A program made the position numbers and the translations under genes. Of a stretch of DNA of 64,000 nt, positions 18,937 to 27,814 are shown one piece after another. The DNA is taken from assembly GCA_037200685.1 (NCBI GenBank), contig JBBCIG010000009.1, forward strand, positions 1 to 64,000, written 5' to 3'. The stretch's first letter is position 1; the number at the start of each line of letters is the position of its first letter. Source of the stretch: JAJKIP01 sp037200685 (GTDB lineage: Bacteria; Bacteroidota; Bacteroidia; Chitinophagales; Chitinophagaceae). Under the pieces are notes generated by a model that saw nothing but the letters and a program-made list of their open reading frames with translations, did not search any database and was not told the DNA's origin.

Positions 18937-19144
18937 GCCGTGCTTCAATTGCTCTGTGGGGATGTAAATGCTTTCCCCTATCTAAGAAAATATCGTGCTA
19001 TAGTGTTTAAGAACAGAGAATTAAGAAGGCGTGTAGCGTTTTTTTCCCATTTTTCTCTCTTTTTCTACGCTGTTAAATTAGTGATTATTATGGCGATATC
19101 TCTTTCCCGCACATTTCCTATCTTTCTCGGTAAAATTGCTTGTT

Positions 19145-20194
19145 ATGTCACGAACGAAAATCGCCGGTATTGGTATGTATGTTCCCCCGCAGGTGGTGAA
19201 GAATAACGACCTTTTAAAATACATGGATACCAGCGACGAGTGGATACAGGAACGCACCGGTATTAAAGAAAGAAGGTATGCCGAACGCACTACCGAAACC
19301 ACTACTACAATGGGAGTGGAAGCTGCAAAAATTGCGATTGAAAGGGCCGGCATTACCGCACAGGATATTGACTTTATCATCTTCGCTACATTAAGTCCCG
19401 ATTATTATTTTCCGGGTTGTGGTGTATTGCTGCAACGGGCCATGAAGATGAAAGAAATTGGCGCATTAGATATACGTAATCAATGCAGCGGTTTTATTTA
19501 TGCCTTGAGTGTGGCCGATCAATTTATCAAAACAGGTATGTATAAAAATATACTTGTCGTCGGTTCGGAAAAACATTCTTTTGGTTTAGACTTTAGTACA
19601 AGAGGAAGAAATGTATCAGTGATATTTGGCGATGGCGCAGGGGCCGTTGTACTGCAACCAACAGAAAAAAATAACCAGGGAATACTTTCAACGCATTTAC
19701 ATAGTGATGGCGAAAGCGCTGAACTGTTAGCAATGTTTAACCCCGGCACACATGCCAATCATTGGTTGGATCGACCCATTGCTGATTTTGAAAATGCAGA
19801 AATTGGTGAAATGTTTTTCAGCCATGCAATGATTGATAAAGCGCAGGTGTTTCCCAACATGGATGGCCCCGCTGTTTTTAAAAAAGCTGTTATAAAATTC
19901 CCTGAAGTAATTATGGAAGCGCTTGCCGCCAATGGACATCAACCATCGGATATTTCGCTGTTAGTTCCTCACCAGGCAAACTTGCGCATTGCGCAATTTG
20001 TACAGCAAAAATTAAAATTAAGAGATGAACAGGTGTATAACAATATTGAAAAATATGGCAACACAACGGCGGCCTCTGTCCCTATTGCTTTATGCGAAGC
20101 ATGGGAGAATGGAAAAATAAAAGAAGGCGATTTAGTTTGTCTCGCTGCATTTGGAAGTGGTTTTACATGGGGCAGCGCTTTATTGAGATGGTAA
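19145..20194 (+). CDS. fabH: 3-oxoacyl-ACP synthase III (KAS III)
   Basis: 349 aa. Starts the fatty-acid cycle by condensing acyl-CoA with malonyl-ACP. The Cys-His-Asn triad is complete: C114 in RNQCSGFIYA, H276 in PHQANLRIA, N306 in KYGNTTAASVP. The ATG at 19145 is preferred over an in-frame TTG nine bases upstream. It is longer than the E. coli enzyme (317 aa), with extra sequence around HANHWLDRPIADFENAEIGE, as often seen in Bacteroidota FabH-like proteins, some of which serve specialised lipid or polyketide pathways. It is divergent from tamB. Confidence 0.9.
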   Translation: MSRTKIAGIGMYVPPQVVKNNDLLKYMDTSDEWIQERTGIKERRYAERTTETTTTMGVEAAKIAIERAGITAQDIDFIIFATLSPDYYFPGCGVLLQRAMKMKEIGALDIRNQCSGFIYALSVADQFIKTGMYKNILVVGSEKHSFGLDFSTRGRNVSVIFGDGAGAVVLQPTEKNNQGILSTHLHSDGESAELLAMFNPGTHANHWLDRPIADFENAEIGEMFFSHAMIDKAQVFPNMDGPAVFKKAVIKFPEVIMEALAANGHQPSDISLLVPHQANLRIAQFVQQKLKLRDEQVYNNIEKYGNTTAASVPIALCEAWENGKIKEGDLVCLAAFGSGFTWGSALLRW

Positions 20195-20225
20195 AATTTT
20201 TCTTTGCATCAATTAAGATATAATG

Positions 20226-20255
20226 TTTCGTGTTAGCCTGATGGGATTACTTTTG
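20226..20255 (+). promoter_or_regulatory. Candidate Bacteroidota promoter for the lipid kinase gene
   Basis: TACTTTTG at 20248-20255 fits the -7 box TAnnTTTG exactly. A near -33 TTTC sits at 20226-20229 with about 19 bases between. The start codon is 24 bases beyond the -7 box. Confidence 0.45.
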
Positions 20256-20278
20256 TGCACCTTTTGATTAAACAGTAA

Positions 20279-21175
20279 ATGCAACGGAACATCATTTATA
20301 TCATCAACCCTATTTCAGGTTCAAAGACCAAGAAAGGCCTGCGCCAGCTTATCGAAGAAAAAACAACTGAACAAAAAATACCTTTTCAAATATTTCCTTC
20401 CGTTGCCAGCGGTGATTATTCTTTTCTTGATCCCATCATTAAAGAACAAAAGATAACAGATGTCGTTATCGCTGGTGGTGATGGTACCGTAAGCCAGGTA
20501 GCCGCCACACTCATGAACAGTGATGTGAACTTTGGTATTCTTCCATTTGGTTCGGGGAATGGCCTGGCTTTTTCTGCGAAAATTCCGAAAGAACCGGCAA
20601 AGGCGTTAAAAGTCATCTTTACTGGTAAAGCATCTGCGATAGATGGCTTTTATATAAACGGACAATTTGCCTGCATGCTCTGTGGTTTAGGATTTGATGC
20701 AAAAGTAGCGCATGAATTTGCCAGGCAACCCAAAAGGGGATTGGCTACTTACGCTTCGTTGGTCAGCAGAAATTTTTTCTCCGCCGAACCTTATCATTTC
20801 ACCATCGAAGCAAATGGATTAAATTTTTCAACAGAAGCGTTTTTTATCAGCATTGCGAACAGCAACCAATTTGGAAATAATTTTACCATCGCCCCTAAAG
20901 CGCTTTTGGCAGATGGGTTGTTAGATATTGTTATCGCTAAAAAAACAGCCAAGCCGCTATTATTATTTAATCTTATCAAACAAATACTGGCGGGCAAGCT
21001 GGATAAAATCGAAAACTCGTTGAATAATCCCATCATTTATTTTCAAACAAAAAAACTCGTGATTGAAAATAAAAGCAATGCGCCTATGCATATTGATGGT
21101 GATCCTGCGGAAACACCTGAACAATTAATTATTGAAATAAAGAAAAAATGTTTCAGGTTGATACAGCCTGATTAG
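20279..21175 (+). CDS. Diacylglycerol/lipid kinase family protein (YegS/DgkB-like)
   Basis: 298 aa, the usual length for the DAGK catalytic family. Motifs: NPISGSKTKKG at the N-terminus, the nucleotide-binding AGGDGTVSQVA, and LPFGSGNGLAFS; a C-terminal beta domain ends in IDGDPAE. It phosphorylates a lipid hydroxyl such as diacylglycerol or a sphingoid/ceramide-type lipid at the inner face of the membrane. It follows fabH by 84 bases but has its own candidate promoter. The lipid substrate cannot be settled from sequence. Confidence 0.88.
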   Translation: MQRNIIYIINPISGSKTKKGLRQLIEEKTTEQKIPFQIFPSVASGDYSFLDPIIKEQKITDVVIAGGDGTVSQVAATLMNSDVNFGILPFGSGNGLAFSAKIPKEPAKALKVIFTGKASAIDGFYINGQFACMLCGLGFDAKVAHEFARQPKRGLATYASLVSRNFFSAEPYHFTIEANGLNFSTEAFFISIANSNQFGNNFTIAPKALLADGLLDIVIAKKTAKPLLLFNLIKQILAGKLDKIENSLNNPIIYFQTKKLVIENKSNAPMHIDGDPAETPEQLIIEIKKKCFRLIQPD

Positions 21176-21201
21176 TTTTTATTGCCACGAAGGCAACACG
21201 A

Positions 21202-21246
21202 GCCTCACCTAGCCTCTCCTAAAGGAGAGGAACCGCACACAGCCCT
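21202..21246. repeat. Intergenic palindrome module, second copy (inverted)
   Basis: GAGCCTCACCTAG-type left flank, the palindrome CCTCTCCTAAAGGAGAGG, then AACCGCACACAGCCCT. It is the reverse complement of 7122-7168 with very few differences. Confidence 0.8.
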
Positions 21247-21287
21247 TGCTTTTAGAATAGTATAATTGAAACAGACTATTTCTGACT

Positions 21288-21378
21288 TGCTGAGTAGAAT
21301 TACCGAACGATGAAGAGTGCGACGCAACAGAAGATGATAGTAGTAACCTGCCTGCCGGCAGGCAGGTGCAGTTGGGCT
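21288..21378 (+). repeat. Dispersed intergenic repeat, copy C, with inserted palindrome
   Basis: TGCTGAGTAGAATTACC, then GAAGAGTGCGACGCAACAGA, then GATGATAGTAGTAA. Before the closing TGCAGTTGGGCT it carries a perfect 20-base palindrome, CCTGCCTGCCGGCAGGCAGG (21347-21366), that copy A lacks at the same point. That looks like insertion of one palindromic element inside another. Confidence 0.75.
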
Positions 21379-21385
21379 AATAAGC

Positions 21386-23617
21386 TTACTTGTTTTTCCT
21401 TAACAACTCCAACAATTGCTCAAAACTTTTAGCATTGGTAGCAGATGTTACCGAAGAAAGGATATTTAATTTTTCCCTGCGGCTCAAATGAAAATTCAGG
21501 GCCGCTTTATTTTCCGCTTTATCCGCGGCGTATTGAAATAATACTTTGTGAACGGCTGTGCCGCGGCGCTTACTGTAATAACTCAGCATATCATTCTGAA
21601 AATACTCCATCATCTTAAACCAATTATGCTGCAGCAACAGGAATGGTTTGGTAACATGATCGGTGATATCATCCGATAAATAAGGAGAGTCCCAACCGCC
21701 GGGACTGCGGTCTCTTATTTGAATGATCAGCACGCCGCTTGTATTCTGGCTGATCCAGTCATCGAATGTTTCTAAAAAACGCAATGTTGTTTCCTGTCCA
21801 TAATTATCACGCAAACCGGCATCCATCACATCGATGACGGGATTAGAGGGCAACCATACATTCGGTAACACGATCGGGAATGTTGCATTCATCCGCAATG
21901 CGGTTAATACCCGCAAACTTGTTGGATCTTGCTTCGCAAAAAAAGAAGTGAAGTCAATAACATCGGGATCCATCTCCGGCATTCTCGTGGTATCCTGCCA
22001 GCCCTGCATCATAAAACTTAAGGGTTGTGTGCTGACGAGCATTTTACGGCTGTCCCTTGTCACCACGGAATTAAAAAAGATCAATGGAATATTCGCCGCT
22101 TTTTCATCAGCCGCATAATCTTTCAATTGTTTATCCAATACACCTTCGGTATTCGTATTTAGTTTTTCTTCAAATGCATATCCCCTGTCTTTTACATAGG
22201 TATAATTATTCACCTTAAAGCGTTGGGCCGGTGCGATCAGGTCCCTCGCTACAAAAGAAGAGAACAATGGATTTAATAAATCGCTGGCGATATTGTCAAC
22301 ATATTTCTCATCCTGCAGGTGTATTTTTTTTCCCTGCTGCCGCTCCAAATACAATTCCCTGAAATAAGTGGCGCCGATCATGCCGCCCGAAGCGCCATTA
22401 ATAAGAAAAATGTTTTTCATAATGGAACCGTTGGTGGCGCTATCCAAATGTTGCAGCATGCTTATCGTAAACGTAGCACTGCGATGGCCACCACCACTTG
22501 TATTCAACACAACGAACAAAGGCTTGTCAACTCCTTGTTTGCTTTTCCATGTATTTAATATACCGACCATGTTGAGGCTGTCGGCCTTTTTCTTTTCAGC
22601 AGTACATAATGACAATAATCCTTCCCTGGTATAGAATGGCCTTTCGATCTTGTTTTCATAATTAAGGCCATACGCTTTATTGCGGGGGTCTATCCAATCG
22701 AGTTGATAAAAAATATTCAGAAGTATAATTAATAAAATAAGATAGACAACACTCCAGCTCTGCAGGAAATAAGAAAAAGCGCCGGCCACACCAATCAAAA
22801 TCGCAAATAATACTGTAATACTTGCAGCGGCCGGTATTTGGAAAAAAGGTATTTCCAGGAAAAACCCTACAATGATCAAAAATATAAATGCGGCGAATAC
22901 ACAAATGATCGCCGCGAAGTGATGCCGCTTAAAAAGTGAATCAATAAACTGCGGTGTATAGTGCCTTACATCCCTGGCGGCACGGATATGAAATGGCGTA
23001 TCAAAATATGATTTCGTTTTTATTAAACTTTCATGATGAAAGGTTTCCGGTACAGGCTGTAAATGGGTGATGTATTCGCTGGGGTTACTGATCACCGGCA
23101 TCATGCGCCGCATGATAGAACGGTCGGCACGGAAAAAATAGAAAAGCGAAACAGCGAGTATAAAAACAAGCCCTGTCAAAAAACCAATCGCCAGGAAAAT
23201 AATATCTGCATCCGCCATCAATTCTTTATAATGGGTAAACTCGTATGCCCTGAAAAAATAAAACAAAATAAAAAGTAGCGGAATAACAGAATTATTGGTG
23301 CAATATTTTAAAAAAGGATTTGTAGTAGCAGCAAGAAACTGGAAATTCTTACTAAAAAGAATAAAAGAGCTGATATTCCAGCTCATGATGAACATGCCGA
23401 TGGAAATGCCTACAAGCACAGCGCTGAGAAAATTGACATTGCCCAAATATTCCGGCGCTAAGTAAAGTGAGTCGGCACCGAATGTATGCATGAAAGAACC
23501 ATTGACCGTACTGAACAGGAGAAACCAGAAAAGCAACATCACCTGGTATTTCCTGAAATGCAGGAACAACAATTGTATAGGGAAAGAAAAATAAAAACCT
23601 TTAAGCCATGCCTTCAT
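21386..23617 (-). CDS. Membrane patatin-like phospholipase
   Basis: 743 aa. The N-terminal part to about residue 320 holds seven or eight membrane helices, followed by a patatin-type hydrolase domain: glycine-rich oxyanion loop NTSGGGHRSA at about 372-381, nucleophile S410 in GASGGMIGA, and catalytic D599 in the DAGLRDNYG motif. The Ser-Asp dyad is complete. Patatins cleave acyl chains from lipids. Fusion to a large membrane domain suggests action on membrane lipid from a fixed position. The gene shares its strand with heme A synthase, 61 bases away, but a functional link is not evident. Confidence 0.85.
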   Translation of the reverse strand: MKAWLKGFYFSFPIQLLFLHFRKYQVMLLFWFLLFSTVNGSFMHTFGADSLYLAPEYLGNVNFLSAVLVGISIGMFIMSWNISSFILFSKNFQFLAATTNPFLKYCTNNSVIPLLFILFYFFRAYEFTHYKELMADADIIFLAIGFLTGLVFILAVSLFYFFRADRSIMRRMMPVISNPSEYITHLQPVPETFHHESLIKTKSYFDTPFHIRAARDVRHYTPQFIDSLFKRHHFAAIICVFAAFIFLIIVGFFLEIPFFQIPAAASITVLFAILIGVAGAFSYFLQSWSVVYLILLIILLNIFYQLDWIDPRNKAYGLNYENKIERPFYTREGLLSLCTAEKKKADSLNMVGILNTWKSKQGVDKPLFVVLNTSGGGHRSATFTISMLQHLDSATNGSIMKNIFLINGASGGMIGATYFRELYLERQQGKKIHLQDEKYVDNIASDLLNPLFSSFVARDLIAPAQRFKVNNYTYVKDRGYAFEEKLNTNTEGVLDKQLKDYAADEKAANIPLIFFNSVVTRDSRKMLVSTQPLSFMMQGWQDTTRMPEMDPDVIDFTSFFAKQDPTSLRVLTALRMNATFPIVLPNVWLPSNPVIDVMDAGLRDNYGQETTLRFLETFDDWISQNTSGVLIIQIRDRSPGGWDSPYLSDDITDHVTKPFLLLQHNWFKMMEYFQNDMLSYYSKRRGTAVHKVLFQYAADKAENKAALNFHLSRREKLNILSSVTSATNAKSFEQLLELLRKNK

Positions 23618-23678
23618 GAATAAAATAACTGGTAATGGTTAAAATTACTATTAAATGTATGCAAAGCAAATAACTTAC

Positions 23679-24755
23679 CTATTCATTAACGTTTCTATTG
23701 CTGCGAATGATATAAAACATCCAGGTAAGTGATAATAATAATAGCATAGCGAAAAACTGGTGAGCAATCCCCAGCCAAATAAAATTATCTGCATCAGCAG
23801 CATGTAAAACAGTAAATATTCCCAACATTACCTGCGTTACTACAATGAGCAGGGGCCACCACCTTGTTTTAGTAAAAAGTGTTGTTGCCTGGCTATGGTA
23901 CGCTTTCCAACACCATATTATAATAAGAAAAGTAATTAAATACGCAAGGTTGCGATGAATAAAATGGATAACAACGGGATTATCGAATAAGAAACTAATG
24001 CCTTTAAATTCTTTACTTCCGAAAGAGTAAAAAGACGGCCACCACGAACCATTGATAGTGGGCCATGTGGGTGCAGCAGGAGCGGCTTTCAATCCCGCCA
24101 TGAATGCCCCGTATATTAACTGAAGAGTTAATAAGGCTATCAGCCATCCGGTAAATCTTCGCAAGGGTTTATTAATAACCAATTGCTGATCCGGCACCAA
24201 TATTTGCAAGGCAAACCATAGTGTATAGCACAACAGCCCCAATGCAAAAACAAAATGGATAGCCAGCTTATAATGACTTACAAAAATTAATTCGGAATCT
24301 TCCAGCCCGCTTTGCACCATAATCCAGCCCACCATCCCCTGTAATATCCCTAAGAGAAAAAGAATGAGTAAAGGCCGGATCATTTCTTTCCGGAATCTTT
24401 TTTGAACAATAAAAACGCTAAAAGGAATAATAAATACCACCCCTATCAATCTTGCCCACAAACGATGAAACCATTCCCAGAAAAAGATAAATTTGAAATC
24501 GGACAGGGCGAAATGCGCATTGAGGTATTTATATTGGGCGATTTGTTTATATTTTTCAAATGCACTGTTCCAATCTTGTTCATTCATCGGCGGCAATGCA
24601 CCCATGATCGGCTTCCATTCCGTAATAGAAAGGCCGGAACCCGTTAGCCGGGTAATACCTCCGAGTAAAATCTGTATGACGATCATGAAAACGCCTACCA
24701 GCAACCAGGCGGCGATAGGCTTTGAAGATTGGATCTGCGGTAAATCATTTTTCAT
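23679..24755 (-). CDS. ctaA: Heme A synthase (COX15/CtaA)
   Basis: 358 aa from the ATG at 24755 (MKNDLPQIQSS); a longer frame reaches 24830 but would run into the divergent rnhB gene. It is an eight-helix membrane protein with the family's paired heme ligand histidines: WEWFHRLWAR, HYKLAIHF, VIHFIHRNLAYL and GIAHQFFAM, and the N-terminal LGGITRLTGSGLSITEW signature. It oxidises heme O to heme A for aa3-type cytochrome oxidases, so the host respires aerobically. The length and LTGSGLSI motif point to the type without the cysteine pair (mitochondrial/alphaproteobacterial COX15-like). Confidence 0.92.
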   Translation of the reverse strand: MKNDLPQIQSSKPIAAWLLVGVFMIVIQILLGGITRLTGSGLSITEWKPIMGALPPMNEQDWNSAFEKYKQIAQYKYLNAHFALSDFKFIFFWEWFHRLWARLIGVVFIIPFSVFIVQKRFRKEMIRPLLILFLLGILQGMVGWIMVQSGLEDSELIFVSHYKLAIHFVFALGLLCYTLWFALQILVPDQQLVINKPLRRFTGWLIALLTLQLIYGAFMAGLKAAPAAPTWPTINGSWWPSFYSFGSKEFKGISFLFDNPVVIHFIHRNLAYLITFLIIIWCWKAYHSQATTLFTKTRWWPLLIVVTQVMLGIFTVLHAADADNFIWLGIAHQFFAMLLLLSLTWMFYIIRSNRNVNE

Positions 24756-24828
24756 TCCGGGAGGCAAAGTTAGGCTGCCTGTGGGCAAAATAATTTTTGA
24801 AAAAACCTTTTTCTGAAGATATTGCAGC

Positions 24829-25451
24829 ATGCTTCGTTCGTATTACCAGAAGAATTGATGGAAGCCGGCTGTGATGAAGCCGGTCGCGGCTGCTTCGCCG
24901 GGCCTGTATTCGCCGCGGCTGTTATTTTGCCAAGAGATTTTCAGCATTCTGTATTAAATGATAGCAAGCAACTTTCCGCCAAACAGCGGGATGAATTAAA
25001 GCCTTACATTAAAGCGCATGCGATTGCTTATGCCGTGGCGATGGTCGATAATGATGAAATAGACAGCATTAATATCCTTCGTGCTTCTTTCAAAGCCATG
25101 CATCTTGCCTTGGATAAATTAAAAAAACGTCCGGCTTTTTTACTGATTGACGGCAATCGTTTTCATCCTTATAAAACCCTGAAGCATGAATGCATCATTG
25201 AAGGCGATGGCCTGTATGCCAGCATCGCCGCGGCAAGTATTTTAGCCAAAACACACCGTGATGCATATATGAAAAAGCTGCACAAAGAATTTCCTCATTA
25301 CAACTGGAAGCAGAATAAAGGTTATGGCACCGAGGCGCACCGCAATGCCATCAAAGAACATGGCATTTGTAAATACCATCGTAAAAGTTTTCGCATGGGC
25401 GAAGAGCAGCCCGAACTCTTCACAACCGTCGAAAATATCCTTCAACCGTGA
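24829..25451 (+). CDS. rnhB: Ribonuclease HII (5' end probably frameshifted)
   Basis: Removes ribonucleotides from DNA and RNA-DNA hybrids. DEDD catalytic motifs: EAGCDEAGRGC, D in VLNDSKQLS, LLIDGNRF, and SIAAASILAKTHRD. In Bacteroidota the protein usually starts MLxSYYQ-like. Exactly that is read from the ATG at 24829 (MLRSYYQKN), but it meets a TGA at 24856 and the rest continues in the next frame as LMEAGCDEAG. Adding one T in AATTGATGG (about 24853-24857) restores the gene. Without it the start would be the TTG at 24822 or the ATG at 24858. The C-terminal part is intact. Confidence 0.88.
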
Positions 25452-25556
25452 TTCTATCGTAGTTTCCCGTTGTTAATTAATGTTAGCGGTTTAAACCCTG
25501 CGAATCCTTTCACGTCCTATATCCCAAACAATTTAATAACAGAAAAATTTACAGCC

Positions 25557-25856
25557 ATGAAAAAGATAATGTTCCTGGGAATCGTTTTCGCCCTTTTTGC
25601 AGTCACAGCTTCCGCCCAACAAAGAGACGGTATCCAACGTCAACGCATCCAACGCGGATTTGAAACACATCAATTAACCCGCGGCGAAAAATTCAAATTG
25701 AAGAAAGGCCAATTTCACTATCGCCATGAAAAACGAAGGGCTATGCGTGACGGCAGGGTAGGCCCGATGGAAAAAAGACGGTTGCACAAAATGAGAATGC
25801 ACAACAACCGCGAAACATTCCGCATGAGACATAATGGCCGCAGAAGAGTTATATAA
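25557..25856 (+). CDS. Small secreted basic protein
   Basis: 99 aa from the ATG at 25557. A clear signal peptide (MKKIMFLGIVFALFAVTASA, cut before QQ) is followed by a very basic mature part rich in Arg, Lys, His and Met (LKKGQFHYRHEKRRAMRD, then MEKRRLHKMRMHNNRETFRM). No known domain is recognised. Small secreted Arg/His-rich proteins of this sort are common in the group and have no proven role. A strong terminator follows at 25898, so the transcript is probably monocistronic. Confidence 0.72.
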   Translation: MKKIMFLGIVFALFAVTASAQQRDGIQRQRIQRGFETHQLTRGEKFKLKKGQFHYRHEKRRAMRDGRVGPMEKRRLHKMRMHNNRETFRMRHNGRRRVI

Positions 25857-25897
25857 TCTCCACTAATATATACGGGATGAGTTTGTGATGAGGATGA

Positions 25898-25926
25898 AGC
25901 ATCGTTCAAAAGACGATGCTTTTTTT
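25898..25926 (+). terminator. Rho-independent terminator
   Basis: Stem AGCATCGT (25898-25905) and ACGATGCT (25913-25920) with a 7-base loop, followed by a T-run to 25926. It lies 42 bases after the small basic protein gene. Confidence 0.88.
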
Positions 25927-25959
25927 ATTGATAATTTTTTTTGATCCCAGCGAAATTGC

Positions 25960-26040
25960 TACTATGATCTTCCGTTGCGTCGCACACTTGTGCTGCATGA
26001 ATTCTACTCAGCATTATGGCAACACCCCGATGAATATCGG
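25960..26040 (-). repeat. Dispersed intergenic repeat, copy D
   Basis: Read on the minus strand it gives CCGATATTCATCGGGG, ATAATGCTGAGTAGAATTC, CAAGTGTGCGACGCAACGGA, then GATCATAGTAG. It shares the left extension with copy B. Next to it at 26055-26072 is a perfect 18-base palindrome, TCCCGATAGCTATCGGGA. Confidence 0.75.
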
Positions 26041-26096
26041 CGGTACGTCCGGTATCCCGATAGCTATCGGGACTACCCAGCATTTGCGAAGTGCCT

Positions 26097-26127
26097 TTCT
26101 CTCTTTTTCTCTTTTAACCTCTTAGCC
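26097..26127. repeat. Polypyrimidine motif ending CCTCTTAGC, copy 2
   Basis: TCTCTTTTTCTCTTTTAA followed by CCTCTTAGC. It is close to the strings at 11526-11552 and 49957-49990 and sits at the very end of the minus-strand gene that follows. Confidence 0.55.
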
Positions 26128-26735
26128 TAGTCATTCCATTTCCCCAATCCTTCTCTTATCATCAATGGCCCATCACCCGTACAATCAATAATAGTAGAAG
26201 GAACGATGCCACCGATACCGCCATCCACTACGATATCCACTTCCTTCCTGAAGTTTTCATACATAATCTCAGGATCAGTATAATCTTCTACCATTTCACC
26301 CGGCAATGATGCACTGAGAATTGGCCTTCCCAATTCTTCCACGATAGCCGCGGCTATTTTATTATTGGGAATACGAAGACCGATCGTATCTTTTTTACTT
26401 TGTAAAATTTTAGGCACCATCTTACTTGCGGGTAATATAAAAGTATAAGGCCCCGGTAAATATTCTTTTAATAAACGGTAAGTAGCATTGGGAACCTGTT
26501 TGGCATATTCGCTTAAATGGCTGAGATCGGAACATATAAAGGAAAGTTGTGCTTTCTTCGGATCTACATTTTTAATACGGCATATTTTTTCAACGGCCTT
26601 TTGTTGCAGTATATCACAACCCAGTCCATATATGGTATCTGTTGGATATATGATGATGCCGCCACGCTGTAAACAGTCTACTACAGACCTTATTAGCCTA
26701 AGTTGAGGGTTATCTGGATGAATGTGAAGTAACAT
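26127..26735 (-). CDS. L-threonylcarbamoyladenylate synthase family protein (YciO/YrdC/Sua5)
   Basis: 202 aa, single YrdC domain. N-terminal GGIIIYPTDTIYGLGCD is the substrate-binding signature; KKAQLSFICSDLSHL, LPGPYTFILPA and TIGLRIPNN follow. Sua5/TsaC enzymes make threonylcarbamoyl-AMP for the t6A37 modification of tRNAs reading ANN codons. The lengths and the KNVDPKKAQLSF stretch resemble the YciO subgroup, whose exact role is less settled. It is divergent from the JmjC-like gene. Confidence 0.87.
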   Translation of the reverse strand: MLLHIHPDNPQLRLIRSVVDCLQRGGIIIYPTDTIYGLGCDILQQKAVEKICRIKNVDPKKAQLSFICSDLSHLSEYAKQVPNATYRLLKEYLPGPYTFILPASKMVPKILQSKKDTIGLRIPNNKIAAAIVEELGRPILSASLPGEMVEDYTDPEIMYENFRKEVDIVVDGGIGGIVPSTIIDCTGDGPLMIREGLGKWND

Positions 26736-26836
26736 AGATGAACGGCTATACCTATTTAACGTAAAAATTGAAAAATATTTTACAAAACTATTTCATCTTA
26801 ATCCTATTTCCGCTACAATTTATTTTTTACCGTTAC

Positions 26837-26844
26837 TATCTTTG
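26837..26844 (+). promoter_or_regulatory. -7 box of a Bacteroidota promoter
   Basis: TATCTTTG fits TAnnTTTG exactly and lies 17 bases before the ATG at 26861. No clear -33 TTTG is seen. Its place argues that the JmjC-like gene starts at 26861 and not at the in-frame codon at 26768. Confidence 0.5.
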
Positions 26845-26860
26845 TGCAAACTTCATTAGT

Positions 26861-27745
26861 ATGCACCTTAAGCCGGTTACTATTGTTGATACGATTGATC
26901 CAGGAGTGTTTAGAAAAGAGTTTTACGAACCGGGCATCCCGGTCATTATCCGGGACCTTGCAAAAAGCTGGCCCGCCTATACAAAATGGAATTGGGAGTA
27001 TTTCAAACAATTGGTAGGAGATAAAAAAGTACCGCTGTACAACAATGTAAAAAGCGATGCGTATACGCCCATCAACACAGCCGATGACTACAAAACTTTT
27101 GGCGAATATATTGATATGATCAGCCAGGGCCCGGCGGGCTGGAGAATATTCCTTTTCAACATTTTTGATCATGCACCGCAACTCATCAATGATTTTACAT
27201 GGCCCGAACACTTGATGAAAGGCTTTGTAAAAAAATACCCGATGCTTTTTACCGGCGGCGCTACCAGTATCACCCATATGCATTTCGATATTGACCTCTC
27301 CAATATTTTACATACGCAATTCGGCGGGAGAAAAAGAGTGCTCTTATTTCCTCATAAAGAGCAGCATAAGCTTTACCGCAAACCATTTGAAGTATTGAGC
27401 CTTGCTGATTTTTCTCATTATCATGAAGAGAATGGCACACCGGACTATAAAAAATTTCCTGCGTTAAAATTGGCCGAAGGTTATGATTTCATTTTAAATC
27501 CTGGTGATACATTATTTATGCCTGCGGGTTATTGGCACCACATGGAATATTTAGACAGCGGCTTTGCCATGAGCTTACGGGCACTGCAACCATCATTAGG
27601 TGGTAAATTAAATGGTGTATGGAATTTATTCGGCATGCGCAGCATTGATACAGTAATGAAAAAAACAATGCCAAAGCCGTGGTATAACTGGAAGCAGAAA
27701 AAAATAAAACGAAATGCGGAGAAAGAATTGAATTCCGTTAATTAA
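26861..27745 (+). CDS. Cupin-like (JmjC/cupin_8) domain protein
   Basis: 294 aa from the ATG at 26861; the 31 codons further upstream are dominated by A/T-rich sequence that contains the likely promoter. The fold matches cupin_8/JmjC Fe(II)/2-oxoglutarate oxygenases: N-terminal PVIIRDLAKSWPAYTKWNWEYF, metal-binding HxD in HMHFDIDLSNILH, FGGRKRVLLFP, and the second-side histidine in PAGYWHHMEYLD. Members hydroxylate amino-acid side chains or other substrates. The target is not known. The gene is followed by a strong bidirectional terminator. Confidence 0.82.
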   Translation: MHLKPVTIVDTIDPGVFRKEFYEPGIPVIIRDLAKSWPAYTKWNWEYFKQLVGDKKVPLYNNVKSDAYTPINTADDYKTFGEYIDMISQGPAGWRIFLFNIFDHAPQLINDFTWPEHLMKGFVKKYPMLFTGGATSITHMHFDIDLSNILHTQFGGRKRVLLFPHKEQHKLYRKPFEVLSLADFSHYHEENGTPDYKKFPALKLAEGYDFILNPGDTLFMPAGYWHHMEYLDSGFAMSLRALQPSLGGKLNGVWNLFGMRSIDTVMKKTMPKPWYNWKQKKIKRNAEKELNSVN

Positions 27746-27767
27746 TATTATTCACAGTAATAAAAAA

Positions 27768-27797
27768 AGACACCTTTTATGAGGTGTCTTTTTTTTT
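27768..27797. terminator. Bidirectional terminator between convergent genes
   Basis: Stem AGACACCT (27768-27775) and AGGTGTCT (27782-27789), loop TTTATG, T-run to 27797 on the plus strand and A-run 27762-27768 that serves as a T-run on the minus strand. It separates the JmjC-like gene from the metalloprotease gene. Confidence 0.88.
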
Positions 27798-27814
27798 ATG
27801 AGAAATTTTATTAT

